Source of the DNA: an uncultured Bacilli bacterium
GTDB lineage: Bacteria > Bacillota_I > Bacilli_A > RF39 > UBA660
Direction: 5' to 3'
Length of the DNA: 16,437 bases
Assembly (NCBI GenBank): GCA_947632495.1
Contig: CANRPL010000031.1
Coordinates: 1-16,437, forward strand
Shown here: one piece after another, positions 1-6,556 of the stretch
Layout of the letters: the number at the start of each line of letters is the position of its first letter
How positions within the stretch are numbered: position 1 is the first letter of the stretch
Notes under the pieces: model-generated
Database searches by the model: none
What the model was told of the DNA's origin: nothing
What the model saw: only the letters and a program-made list of their open reading frames with translations
Program-made: the position numbers and the translations under genes

Positions 1-107
1 TCTATAATGTATAAATATTTAGATAAGTGAAACATTAAAATTGAAACATTTGATAAAGTTGAAAATGTCATGTATGCTGATGAATATCAGATAATTGAGG
101 CAAAATA
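1..107 (+). pseudogene. 3' remnant of an unrecognised coding region, with an in-frame TGA
   Basis: Frame 1 reads as plausible protein from the window edge to a TAA at 105-107, ending ...VMYADEYQIIEAK. It is interrupted once by TGA at 28-30, and a terminator-like hairpin follows at once. The residue mix looks coding rather than random, but 36 codons are too few to name a family. It may be the degraded end of a gene lying to the left, a sequencing error near a contig end, or chance. Reading TGA as Trp is unlikely because the other genes here use TGG for Trp and one gene stops at TGA. Confidence 0.3.
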
Positions 108-114
108 AATATAC

Positions 115-141
115 AAAACCTAGCTTTAAAAACTAGGTTTT
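115..141 (+). terminator. Hairpin after the left-edge remnant
   Basis: A 9-bp perfect stem (115-123 with 133-141) encloses a 9-nt loop, and the right arm ends in TTTT. The T tract after the stem is short, so this is a weak intrinsic terminator. Its position 7 nt after the TAA at 105-107 supports the idea that a gene ended there. Confidence 0.55.
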
Positions 142-252
142 AATAAACTTAAAAATTTGATACAATCTTCATAGTAAACATATTTGTAAATTGTAAACGT
201 ATAAATTATCTTATAATAAAATTACTAATATATATTGTATAATGGTGATAAA

Positions 253-948
253 ATGGCTGATTTAAATGTCAATAATAAATATTTTTATGCAGAAAATATA
301 GAATGTCTCAATAACTATTTTCCTAACTTAAGCTATATCATAAATGTCGTAACTAACGATTCTGGTGACAATTTTTCGTTAGAGCCATCAGCTACGTGCT
401 CTTATGGATTCATTGAAGATGATTGGCATAACATCATCTCTCCTTTTTTACCAATTACCAAATTAAATTGTAATAAACCATGTACATTAATTCAATTTAA
501 ATATAAAATTACCAATATTGGTAACGCACCCAGTCTTATTATTCGTGTTCACTATGACGTAGGAATATATATCAGTATTGTAAGCTCTGATTTTAATTAT
601 CAGAAGGATGATTTAGCAAACAAAATTTTTGAACGCTACTTTATTCCATGGGATGATATCGAAAGACATAGTATTAAAGATATTGTCCAATATCAAACGT
701 ATCATATTTCCGATATTGATTTTTTATTAAAAAGTAACCAACATTCTAGTAAATATAAACCTATCCATAATGATGTTTGGACCTTTATTTTTAAAAATTT
801 AATACATGAGTTAAAAAATGTCGACGAAAGAATCATCCAAGACAATATGTTTGACTTCATCATCTACGGCATTGCCGTTCGAAAACGCTTTATCGCTTTA
901 GGTATAGTTAAATATCATACTATAAGTAGAGATTTTGGATGTTTATAA
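253..948 (+). CDS. Unrecognised 231-aa protein
   Basis: I do not recognise this family. The frame also opens with a TTG at 235, but ATG 253 is preferred because GGTGAT lies exactly three bases before it, the same geometry as several other genes here. The product has no signal peptide or transmembrane segment. It looks like a soluble mixed alpha/beta protein, with many aromatic residues, a segment rich in Ile/Val/Tyr around residues 80-110, and a FIIYGIAVRKRF stretch near the C-terminus. A possible -10 TATAAT lies at 212-217 without a good -35. No terminator is obvious downstream, and about 127 bp separate it from the next gene, which has its own promoter. No neighbour suggests a role. Confidence 0.65.
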   Translation: MADLNVNNKYFYAENIECLNNYFPNLSYIINVVTNDSGDNFSLEPSATCSYGFIEDDWHNIISPFLPITKLNCNKPCTLIQFKYKITNIGNAPSLIIRVHYDVGIYISIVSSDFNYQKDDLANKIFERYFIPWDDIERHSIKDIVQYQTYHISDIDFLLKSNQHSSKYKPIHNDVWTFIFKNLIHELKNVDERIIQDNMFDFIIYGIAVRKRFIALGIVKYHTISRDFGCL

Positions 949-1018
949 AAAGTAGTACAAGTTAGCTAGTAAATAATGTAAATTTTCATTTTATTATTTA
1001 TATTAGCGCGTCTTTTGG

Positions 1019-1047
1019 TTGCTTTTTACCATCTTTTAGTGTAAAAT
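1019..1047 (+). promoter_or_regulatory. SigA-like promoter for the Big_2 membrane protein gene
   Basis: TTGCTT at 1019-1024 and TAAAAT at 1042-1047 are separated by 17 nt. This puts transcription start about 25 nt before the AGAGGTGA ribosome binding site of the gene starting at 1076. The -35 matches 4 of 6 and the -10 matches 5 of 6 consensus positions. Confidence 0.5.
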
Positions 1048-1075
1048 TTTATTAGAATAAGAGGTGAGTTGATAG

Positions 1076-2665
1076 ATGAATAATGAAGAGAATAATGTAA
1101 ATGATACTAATACGCCCCTTCCTAGTATAAAAGTTGATCAACCACCAGCTGATGGAGAACAAGCAAATGATGAAAGTGCTCCTATTGAAATTCCTCAAGT
1201 TGAAAGTTATACTTTAGAAAGTATTCCTGATGAATTAAGAATTACTAACTATCAAGATGACATGACTAGTGATAGTGATTCCTTATTATCATCTTTAAAT
1301 CGTAATGATATTGTTAATAACTATAATCACATTAGTGATACTACTGTTTCGGATGATGAATATGCAACTTCTATTGAAAAGCAATTAACGTCGAGCAAAG
1401 ATATTTCTTTATATACTCAACAACCTAAAACTGTACCTAATTATAATGTACCACCAGTTGGTGCACCAATGCCTTACCAAAATCAACCAATGGGTAATAA
1501 TGGATATCCAGCTATGACGCCAATGAATAATCAAAATGCTTATCCTACTAATCAACCAAGACCACCATATCCTAGTGTTAATCCTCAATCAGTATCACAA
1601 TATCCTGTTAACCAACCAGTAGCGCCAGTTTCACAACCAATTTCTCAACCAGCGCCACAATACCCTAGCCAACCGGTAGCGTCTGCTCCTCAACCTGTTT
1701 CTCAACCAACGCCTAAACCTATGCCACAGGCATATAATAATGTTGATTATAGTGAGATTTACGCTAGTACTCCAAATAATACACCGACTATGACTCCTAC
1801 TCCAGTAGCGGGTCCAGTAGAAAATAATGTTAATACCAATAGTGGACATACTAATTCATTTTTTGATAGTTCATATACCAATGATCCATTTGTTAATAGA
1901 GTACAAAACACATATAATGGGGATATGTATTCATCAAACCCATATGTAACAGGTAACTATAGTAATCCATATGATAATGAAAAAAAATCCACTTTTATTC
2001 CTAAAAGCGAATTTGCCAGCCGTCCAGAGGATCGAGGTAAAGAAACTAATTTCGATAAAAAGATGCGTAAGGAAACTCGACCATATCGCTATATCCTAAT
2101 TATTTTATACCTTATTATTGCGGCGGTTATTGGTTTTGTTGCCTATACTTTATATCTTAACTCTAAAGATTTCTACGTTAGTAAAAGTGATCTTAATATT
2201 GCTTCCGGTTCAAGTTATGAAGAAGGTGTCTTCGTAAAAGGAGCGGTAGATAAAGTAAGCAATTATGAGTGGAAATCAAACGATCCTAATATCGCTACCG
2301 TCGATCAAAATGGGGTTATTCAAGCTAAAAATATTGGTACAACTAAAATTGAAGTAAAAAGCAAAAAAAATAAACGAACAAAAGAAATTAATGTCGTTGT
2401 TATCGATTTAGTTATTACGGAAATTAGGGTCAATCCTGAAGAGAGAGTTTTATATATGGGTAACACATTTACGATTGAACCAATTATCAACGGTCAAAAT
2501 GATATAACGCTTGATTTGAATTGGGAAAGTAAAGATCCTAACATTGCCACAGTAGACAAAAATGGTCTAGTAACACCAGTCAAAGCTGGTCACACACAGA
2601 TTGTTGTCAGTGTACCTAATACAGAATTTAAAGCAACGGTTGATCTTACTGTTGCAAGTGGATAA
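1076..2665 (+). CDS. Single-pass membrane protein with Pro/Gln-rich cytoplasmic domain and two Big_2 domains
   Basis: The 529-aa product has three parts. Residues 1-336 are low complexity: an acidic Asn/Asp-rich start, then about 120 residues of Pro/Gln/Ser-rich repeats (SQPxxQP-like, 120-220), then an Asn/Tyr-rich stretch. Residues 338-361 form one hydrophobic segment preceded by a basic cluster (KKMRKETRPYR), so the N-terminus should stay in the cytoplasm. Residues 366-443 and 447-527 are two bacterial Ig-like Big_2 domains, each with the signature SxDPNIATVDxNG, and would face outward. There is no N-terminal signal peptide, so this is a type II (N-in) membrane protein. The start is supported by AGAGGTGA upstream. 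It is monocistronic, with promoter and terminator. Big_2 domains occur in surface and adhesion proteins, and a structural or cell-surface role is inferred only. Confidence 0.85.
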   Translation: MNNEENNVNDTNTPLPSIKVDQPPADGEQANDESAPIEIPQVESYTLESIPDELRITNYQDDMTSDSDSLLSSLNRNDIVNNYNHISDTTVSDDEYATSIEKQLTSSKDISLYTQQPKTVPNYNVPPVGAPMPYQNQPMGNNGYPAMTPMNNQNAYPTNQPRPPYPSVNPQSVSQYPVNQPVAPVSQPISQPAPQYPSQPVASAPQPVSQPTPKPMPQAYNNVDYSEIYASTPNNTPTMTPTPVAGPVENNVNTNSGHTNSFFDSSYTNDPFVNRVQNTYNGDMYSSNPYVTGNYSNPYDNEKKSTFIPKSEFASRPEDRGKETNFDKKMRKETRPYRYILIILYLIIAAVIGFVAYTLYLNSKDFYVSKSDLNIASGSSYEEGVFVKGAVDKVSNYEWKSNDPNIATVDQNGVIQAKNIGTTKIEVKSKKNKRTKEINVVVIDLVITEIRVNPEERVLYMGNTFTIEPIINGQNDITLDLNWESKDPNIATVDKNGLVTPVKAGHTQIVVSVPNTEFKATVDLTVASG

Positions 2666-2673
2666 AAATAGCT

Positions 2674-2700
2674 AAACCACACTACAAGGTGTGGTTTTTT
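2674..2700 (+). terminator. Rho-independent terminator of the Big_2 protein gene
   Basis: A 9-bp perfect stem (2674-2682 with 2689-2697) and 6-nt loop, with the right arm running into TTTTTT, begin 9 nt after the TAA. The form is classic. Confidence 0.9.
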
Positions 2701-2707
2701 ATTGTAG

Positions 2708-2729
2708 AAAAAAGAGTCATAAGACTCTT
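2708..2729 (-). terminator. Rho-independent terminator of uppP
   Basis: On the minus strand a 7-bp stem (2729-2723 with 2718-2712) with a 4-nt loop is followed by TTTTTT (complement of 2713-2708). It lies 22 nt past the uppP stop codon. Together with the plus-strand hairpin at 2674 it separates the two convergent genes. Confidence 0.8.
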
Positions 2730-2750
2730 AAATCATTAAATACTAAATCT

Positions 2751-3566
2751 TTACATAAATATTAAAACAAGACTTCCGACAATAGCGCAATAAATTACAA
2801 AATAAATCAATTTACCACGATTAACAACTTTACGGAACCATTTCGTCACAAGCATTGTTACGACCATAGCAACTAAAGCTGAAATAATATAATAACATAG
2901 AACGGTTCCAGAGATAGTTGCTTGGAATAAGTCTGTAACCTCTAATAAAGTAGCCGCAATACTCATTGGAATATAAAGCATAAAAGAATATTTAAATGCT
3001 GTATCTCTCTTTAATCCTTGCATTAATCCACCAACAATAGTTGAACCACTACGGCTAACACCAGGAAGTAAACCTAATATTTGAAATAAGCCAACAACAA
3101 AGGCATTTTTAGCTGTTATATCAGCATCATTTTTCTTACCCTTAAGATTTCTGATAATAAATAATAATAAAGCTGTAAATAATAATGATAAGCCAACAAA
3201 TTTAACATTATTATCAATTTTAGCAAACAAATCTAATTTGCTGACAACAAGTCCCATTAAGCCAGCAGGAATACATCCTAAAACAATTAACCAACAATAT
3301 TTATAATCATTCTTATATTCTTGCTTTTTAGTTGTTAAATAACCAAAGAAGCTTTTTATCAAAGTCCAAATATCTTTTCTAAAAAGAATTATAATACCAA
3401 GCAAACTACCAAAATTAGTAACAATCGCTAAAGTATCAAAATCAATATTTAAATCGATTAAATGTTTAAAAATTAGTAAATGTCCACTAGATGATACGGG
3501 TATTGTTTCAGTAAATCCTTGGACAAAGCCTAAAAATATATATTTTAATAACTCAATTATATTCAT
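2751..3566 (-). CDS. uppP: Undecaprenyl-diphosphatase (UppP/BacA)
   Basis: This integral membrane enzyme dephosphorylates undecaprenyl diphosphate to regenerate the lipid carrier for peptidoglycan and other wall polymers; it can confer bacitracin resistance. The 271-aa product has the two family signatures: QGFTETIPVSSSGH (residues 16-29) and PGVSRSGSTI (168-177, containing the conserved Arg), plus FKYSFMLYIP (191-200). Length and about eight hydrophobic segments fit the family. The first motif begins with Gln where E. coli has Glu, a substitution I recall as common in this family. The ATG at 3566 is chosen over the TTG at 3569 because AGGTGAT ends three bases before the ATG. It has its own terminator and is divergent from the small membrane protein gene at 3640. 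Confidence 0.93.
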   Translation of the reverse strand: MNIIELLKYIFLGFVQGFTETIPVSSSGHLLIFKHLIDLNIDFDTLAIVTNFGSLLGIIILFRKDIWTLIKSFFGYLTTKKQEYKNDYKYCWLIVLGCIPAGLMGLVVSKLDLFAKIDNNVKFVGLSLLFTALLLFIIRNLKGKKNDADITAKNAFVVGLFQILGLLPGVSRSGSTIVGGLMQGLKRDTAFKYSFMLYIPMSIAATLLEVTDLFQATISGTVLCYYIISALVAMVVTMLVTKWFRKVVNRGKLIYFVIYCAIVGSLVLIFM

Positions 3567-3570
3567 CAAA

Positions 3571-3636
3571 TCACCTAATTAATTATATCTTATTTTTAAT
3601 AAATTTAAAACCATTTTAATAGAATTAATTAGGTGA
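3571..3636. repeat. 14-bp perfect inverted repeat flanking the uppP/3640 divergent intergenic region
   Basis: TCACCTAATTAATT at 3571-3584 is the exact reverse complement of 3623-3636, with 38 nt between. Each arm carries the AGGTGA ribosome binding site of its own gene, which accounts for 6 bp of symmetry; the remaining 8 bp is AATTAATT and so low in information. A TATAAT for uppP (3587-3582, minus strand) sits at the inner edge of the left arm. Confidence 0.6.
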
Positions 3637-3639
3637 AAA

Positions 3640-3840
3640 ATGAAAAGCTTTTTTTTCAATTTAATTGGCTGTCTTTTTACCATTATAGGTCTTATCTACG
3701 CTATTAGTTATTTAAATATGCTAGATGTTGGATACAGTTTTAAAGAATATCTTTTTTTTATTTCTCATCGTTATGAATTTTTAATTTTATTTGGGGGAAT
3801 AATTATATTAGGATGGAATAATATAGGAGGTAATAAATGA
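3640..3840 (+). CDS. Small two-TM membrane protein
   Basis: The 66-aa product is almost entirely hydrophobic, with segments at about residues 4-26 and 43-60 joined by a short polar stretch (YSFKEYLF), and a polar C-terminal tail. I do not recognise a family. AGGTGA at 3631-3636 supports the ATG. Its TGA stop overlaps the next gene's start in an ATGA arrangement (3837-3840), so it is probably translationally coupled to the DUF3603-like gene and may act with it. It is the only gene in the window that ends in TGA. Confidence 0.72.
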   Translation: MKSFFFNLIGCLFTIIGLIYAISYLNMLDVGYSFKEYLFFISHRYEFLILFGGIIILGWNNIGGNK

Positions 3841-4451
3841 ATTACGTATATGATATTTATTTAAACTTTCATAAAACTTACTATGACTTTTATGAATGGT
3901 ACTATGACGATAATCTTTCACATATCAAAAAAATTCCTATTATTCGTGTAAATAGTAATCTTTTTAAAAAGATCATATCACATAATATTGCCCTCGATAA
4001 TAATTTTTTTAAGACTATTCAAAATAAAACCGAATCATATGGCAAAATTAATAAAATAAGTGGTTTAATCATAACTGATACTAAAAATCTTATCGCCATA
4101 AGATTCAATAATAAAGGCATCTCTATCGAGCGTTCAGCTCTTTTAGTTGAAGATGAATTAGACGTCTTACAATTTAGTCTTAAAAATAAAGAAATAACAC
4201 CTCAATTTAAATTTTTATCTAAAATAGTTTATCCTTTAGTGACACGAAAAGAAGAAAAGGAAAAAAAATACTTACTCAATAATATAGCTAAAATACCCTA
4301 TGACACCATTAAATATCTTTATTATGAATGTTTTAATAAAGAAGAGAAAAACATTAACAAGATGATTGATGAACTACTAATCGAAATTAAAAATAATAAA
4401 GAACATATTAGTCAGTTATACACCATATTAAATCCTATATCGATGAATTAA
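3837..4451 (+). CDS. DUF3603 / UPF0736 family protein (YjbA-like)
   Basis: The 204-aa product aligns from memory with Bacillus subtilis YjbA (UPF0736, DUF3603). Shared features are an N-terminal YDIYLNF stretch, FYEW (18-21) followed by an acidic turn, a PIIRVNSNLF segment, a central ITDTKNLIAIRF strand pair followed by a basic-residue/Leu stretch, and a TRKEEKEKKYLL helix (136-147). The family has no established function. This copy is shorter than the roughly 250-aa Bacillus protein, mainly at the C-terminus. AGGAGG at 3825-3830 lies six bases before the ATG, within the upstream gene, and the four-base overlap suggests coupled translation. It is a soluble protein without a signal peptide. 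Confidence 0.72.
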   Translation: MNYVYDIYLNFHKTYYDFYEWYYDDNLSHIKKIPIIRVNSNLFKKIISHNIALDNNFFKTIQNKTESYGKINKISGLIITDTKNLIAIRFNNKGISIERSALLVEDELDVLQFSLKNKEITPQFKFLSKIVYPLVTRKEEKEKKYLLNNIAKIPYDTIKYLYYECFNKEEKNINKMIDELLIEIKNNKEHISQLYTILNPISMN

Positions 4452-4457
4452 AATACG

Positions 4458-4466
4458 TGTTATAAT
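4458..4466 (+). promoter_or_regulatory. Extended -10 promoter for the rRNA methyltransferase gene
   Basis: TGTTATAAT is a perfect extended -10 element (TGn plus TATAAT), without a recognisable -35. The predicted start is near 4473, almost on the GGAGG ribosome binding site, so the leader would be very short. It could allow transcription independent of the upstream pair. Confidence 0.45.
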
Positions 4467-4483
4467 AACTATGGAGGCGTCAT

Positions 4484-5605
4484 ATGGAGGAAATAGTAAC
4501 AATAACCGACTACGATCATCAAGGACGTGGTATAGGACGAATTAATAATAAAATTATATTTATACCTAAAGTAATGGTTGGGGAAAAAGTAAAAGTTAAA
4601 ATAACTATCGACAAGAAAAAATTTATGGTTGGCGAAGTTATTGAGCTAATTGAAAAAAATCCTAAAAGAGTCAAGAATATATGTCCTTATTATGATGAAT
4701 GTGGTGGCTGTGATTTACTCCATCTTCCTTACGATGAACAATTAAAATATAAACAAGATAAAATTAAAAATATTATAGGGCGCTATGTTGATCAAAATAT
4801 TACCATAAAAAACATTATACCTAGTGTTAATCAGTTTCACTATCGTAATAAAGTTACACTCCATGTAAATCATGAGAAGATAGGATTATATAATAAAAAA
4901 AGTAATAAAATCGTAAAACTTGACAACTGTTTATTACTTGATAAACCCATCAATAACTATCTTAAGAAAATAGACGCTAATAAATATAAAAACAGAACAG
5001 AGATTATTTTACGTACTAATGGTAAAGATATTTTAGATAAGCAGGGGCAAATTATTAAAAAGATTGGCGATTATCAATATTATGTTTCCCTAAATTCTTT
5101 CTTTCAAATTAACGATGAAGTGACTAAAGACATGTATGATAAGATTAAAGAATATGCTAACGCTAATAGAAAAGACAATGTATTAGATCTTTATTGTGGC
5201 ACGGGGACCATTGGCTTATACTTAAGTAAAGACGCTAATCGAGTTTTAGGTATTGAAATAAATAAGCAAGCAATAGATGACGCTATTAAAAATAAAGAAC
5301 TAAATAAAGTTGACAATATTGATTTTATTGCTAGTGATGTTAGTGCCATAATAAACGATATAACTTTTACACCAACAATTATTGTTGTCGACCCACCACG
5401 AGCTGGTCTTGATGAAAAAGCAATAAAAACAATTATTAAAATGCATCCTAACAAACTTATTTATACATCCTGTGACCCTATGACTTTAGCCCGCGATTTA
5501 AAGGTACTAAAGGATTATTTTAAAATTGAAGAAATTACTCCTTTTGATATGTTTCCTAACACATATCATGTTGAATGTGTTTGTCTTTTAACAAGTAAAA
5601 AGTAA
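4484..5605 (+). CDS. 23S rRNA (uracil-C5)-methyltransferase, TrmA/RlmCD family
   Basis: This SAM-dependent enzyme makes 5-methyluridine in RNA. The 373-aa product has a TRAM RNA-binding domain (about 1-58), four cysteines for a 4Fe-4S cluster (C67, C73, C76, C149), the SFFQIN motif with Q208, SAM-binding motif DLYCGTGTIGL (235-245), DPPRAG (303-308), catalytic Cys330 in TSCDP, and the Glu364 base in YHVEC. All key residues are present, so it should be active. In Bacillus the equivalent RlmCD methylates U747 and U1939 of 23S rRNA; which sites this copy modifies is inferred only. It is slightly shorter than the usual 450 aa because the middle is compact. GGAGG at 4473-4477 supports the ATG. A strong terminator follows. 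Confidence 0.92.
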   Translation: MEEIVTITDYDHQGRGIGRINNKIIFIPKVMVGEKVKVKITIDKKKFMVGEVIELIEKNPKRVKNICPYYDECGGCDLLHLPYDEQLKYKQDKIKNIIGRYVDQNITIKNIIPSVNQFHYRNKVTLHVNHEKIGLYNKKSNKIVKLDNCLLLDKPINNYLKKIDANKYKNRTEIILRTNGKDILDKQGQIIKKIGDYQYYVSLNSFFQINDEVTKDMYDKIKEYANANRKDNVLDLYCGTGTIGLYLSKDANRVLGIEINKQAIDDAIKNKELNKVDNIDFIASDVSAIINDITFTPTIIVVDPPRAGLDEKAIKTIIKMHPNKLIYTSCDPMTLARDLKVLKDYFKIEEITPFDMFPNTYHVECVCLLTSKK

Positions 5606-5608
5606 ATT

Positions 5609-5634
5609 AAAGAGAAAATAATTTCTCTTTTTTT
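5609..5634 (+). terminator. Rho-independent terminator after the rRNA methyltransferase gene
   Basis: A 9-bp stem (5609-5617 with 5622-5630), ATAA loop and a continuing T run follow the stop codon by 3 nt. The stem is A/T rich but perfect. Confidence 0.85.
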
Positions 5635-5702
5635 GATTATAACAATAGCATTTATTAAAAACATTTTAAAAACATCTATTTAGCAAGGAAATAATTTATT
5701 TA

Positions 5703-5711
5703 TGATATAAT
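5703..5711 (+). promoter_or_regulatory. Extended -10 promoter for the restriction endonuclease gene
   Basis: TGATATAAT is a perfect extended -10 placed 19 nt before the ATG, with no clear -35. The leader would be about 13 nt and no controller-protein operator is visible. Confidence 0.5.
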
Positions 5712-5730
5712 TATTTTGGAGAGTGATCTT

Positions 5731-6513
5731 ATGCTATATATTCATGAAAACAATATTAAGAATAAAATTAGTCAAAATTATAAGGGTATAGGAGATATAA
5801 TTGAAAATTTCTATTTGAACGTTTATATGAAAACAAAAATGGCGTTAGAAGAGATTGATTTTAGTAGAGACGACGAAGAATCATTTAAGCAAGCAACGAA
5901 CATTATAAATGATTATTATAAAAAATTGGACGAGTTTACAACTAAAAATGGTATTACATCTCAATCAAAATTTCGTTCTACGTTTCTAGAAGAATTGAGT
6001 ACATATTTATTTGCTGATGTTGAGTTCATAAAAAATGGAACTCTTGGCATATATAATAAGGGAATATACGCTGGAATGAAAATTGGAAATGATTTAAAAA
6101 TCAATATAATGAAAAAAGACGTAGATTTTTGTATCGGCAAAAAGGTAAAAATAATTATTGAAGAATCAGAATTCGAAATAATCCTCCCAATTGTTGCCAT
6201 AGAAGTAAAAACATATCTTGATGCAACAATGCTAGGAGAAGTCCAATATTCTAGTAAACTAATAAAAAATGCAACCCCAAACGCCAAAACTTATGTATTA
6301 ATGGAGACAAATCAAGTTGGAATTGATAAAATTATTTCAGCAAGATACGATAACATCCTAAATGAAATGTTTGTTTTAAGATTTGATGAAAATTCACTTA
6401 TTGAATATTCGGTTTTAAAAGATTATTACGACCAAATTGTATCTGATATTTTAGATACAGCAATCGAACGAAATGTAATCACACCAGGGCGATTGATTAA
6501 TGTTGAAGAATAG
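5731..6513 (+). CDS. Type II restriction endonuclease, Bpu10I-like
   Basis: This is the probable DNA-cleaving partner of the facing cytosine methyltransferase. In the 260-aa product a PD-(D/E)XK nuclease core is readable: an early FLEELSTYLF helix (85-94), Asp132 in KKDVDFCIG, then E158-V-K160 in VAIEVKTYLDATM, followed by a hydrophobic strand with AKTYVLMETN (185-194). The E-x-K-T-x-L-D-x-T-M signature matches what I recall of Bpu10I-family enzymes (CCTNAGC), so that family is my best guess; the cut site cannot be read from sequence. An in-frame TTG exists at 5716, but ATG 5731 follows GTGAT by exactly three bases. The gene stands alone with its own promoter and meets the methyltransferase tail to tail. 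It has no signal peptide and should be cytosolic. Confidence 0.8.
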   Translation: MLYIHENNIKNKISQNYKGIGDIIENFYLNVYMKTKMALEEIDFSRDDEESFKQATNIINDYYKKLDEFTTKNGITSQSKFRSTFLEELSTYLFADVEFIKNGTLGIYNKGIYAGMKIGNDLKINIMKKDVDFCIGKKVKIIIEESEFEIILPIVAIEVKTYLDATMLGEVQYSSKLIKNATPNAKTYVLMETNQVGIDKIISARYDNILNEMFVLRFDENSLIEYSVLKDYYDQIVSDILDTAIERNVITPGRLINVEE

Positions 6514-6517
6514 AACT

Positions 6518-6556
6518 AAAAAACATACTTAATTAAAATATTTAAGTATGTTTTTT
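6518..6556. terminator. Bidirectional terminator shared by the endonuclease and methyltransferase genes
   Basis: A 15-bp perfect inverted repeat (6518-6532 with 6542-6556) has A6 at one end and T6 at the other, so it can end transcription both ways. The methyltransferase stop codon (6531-6529) lies at the inner end of the left arm, and the whole right arm encodes the last residues of that protein (around NILKY). Confidence 0.9.

Noticed and set aside
28..30. TGA read as tryptophan (Mollicutes code 4)
   Set aside because: All recognised genes use TGG for Trp without internal TGA, and the 3640 gene stops at TGA in a normal ATGA overlap.
1440..1720. Possible tandem DNA repeat or CRISPR-like array
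   Set aside because: The repetition is at the level of Pro/Gln codons in a coding frame and is irregular; there are no constant repeats with unique spacers anywhere in the window.
1631..1849. Arg/Trp-rich open frame on the minus strand inside the Big_2 protein gene
   Set aside because: It is the antisense image of Pro/Gln repeats, with no ribosome binding site.
5191..5454. Minus-strand open frame inside the rRNA methyltransferase gene
   Set aside because: It overlaps conserved SAM-binding and DPPRAG motifs of the plus-strand gene and has no ribosome binding site.
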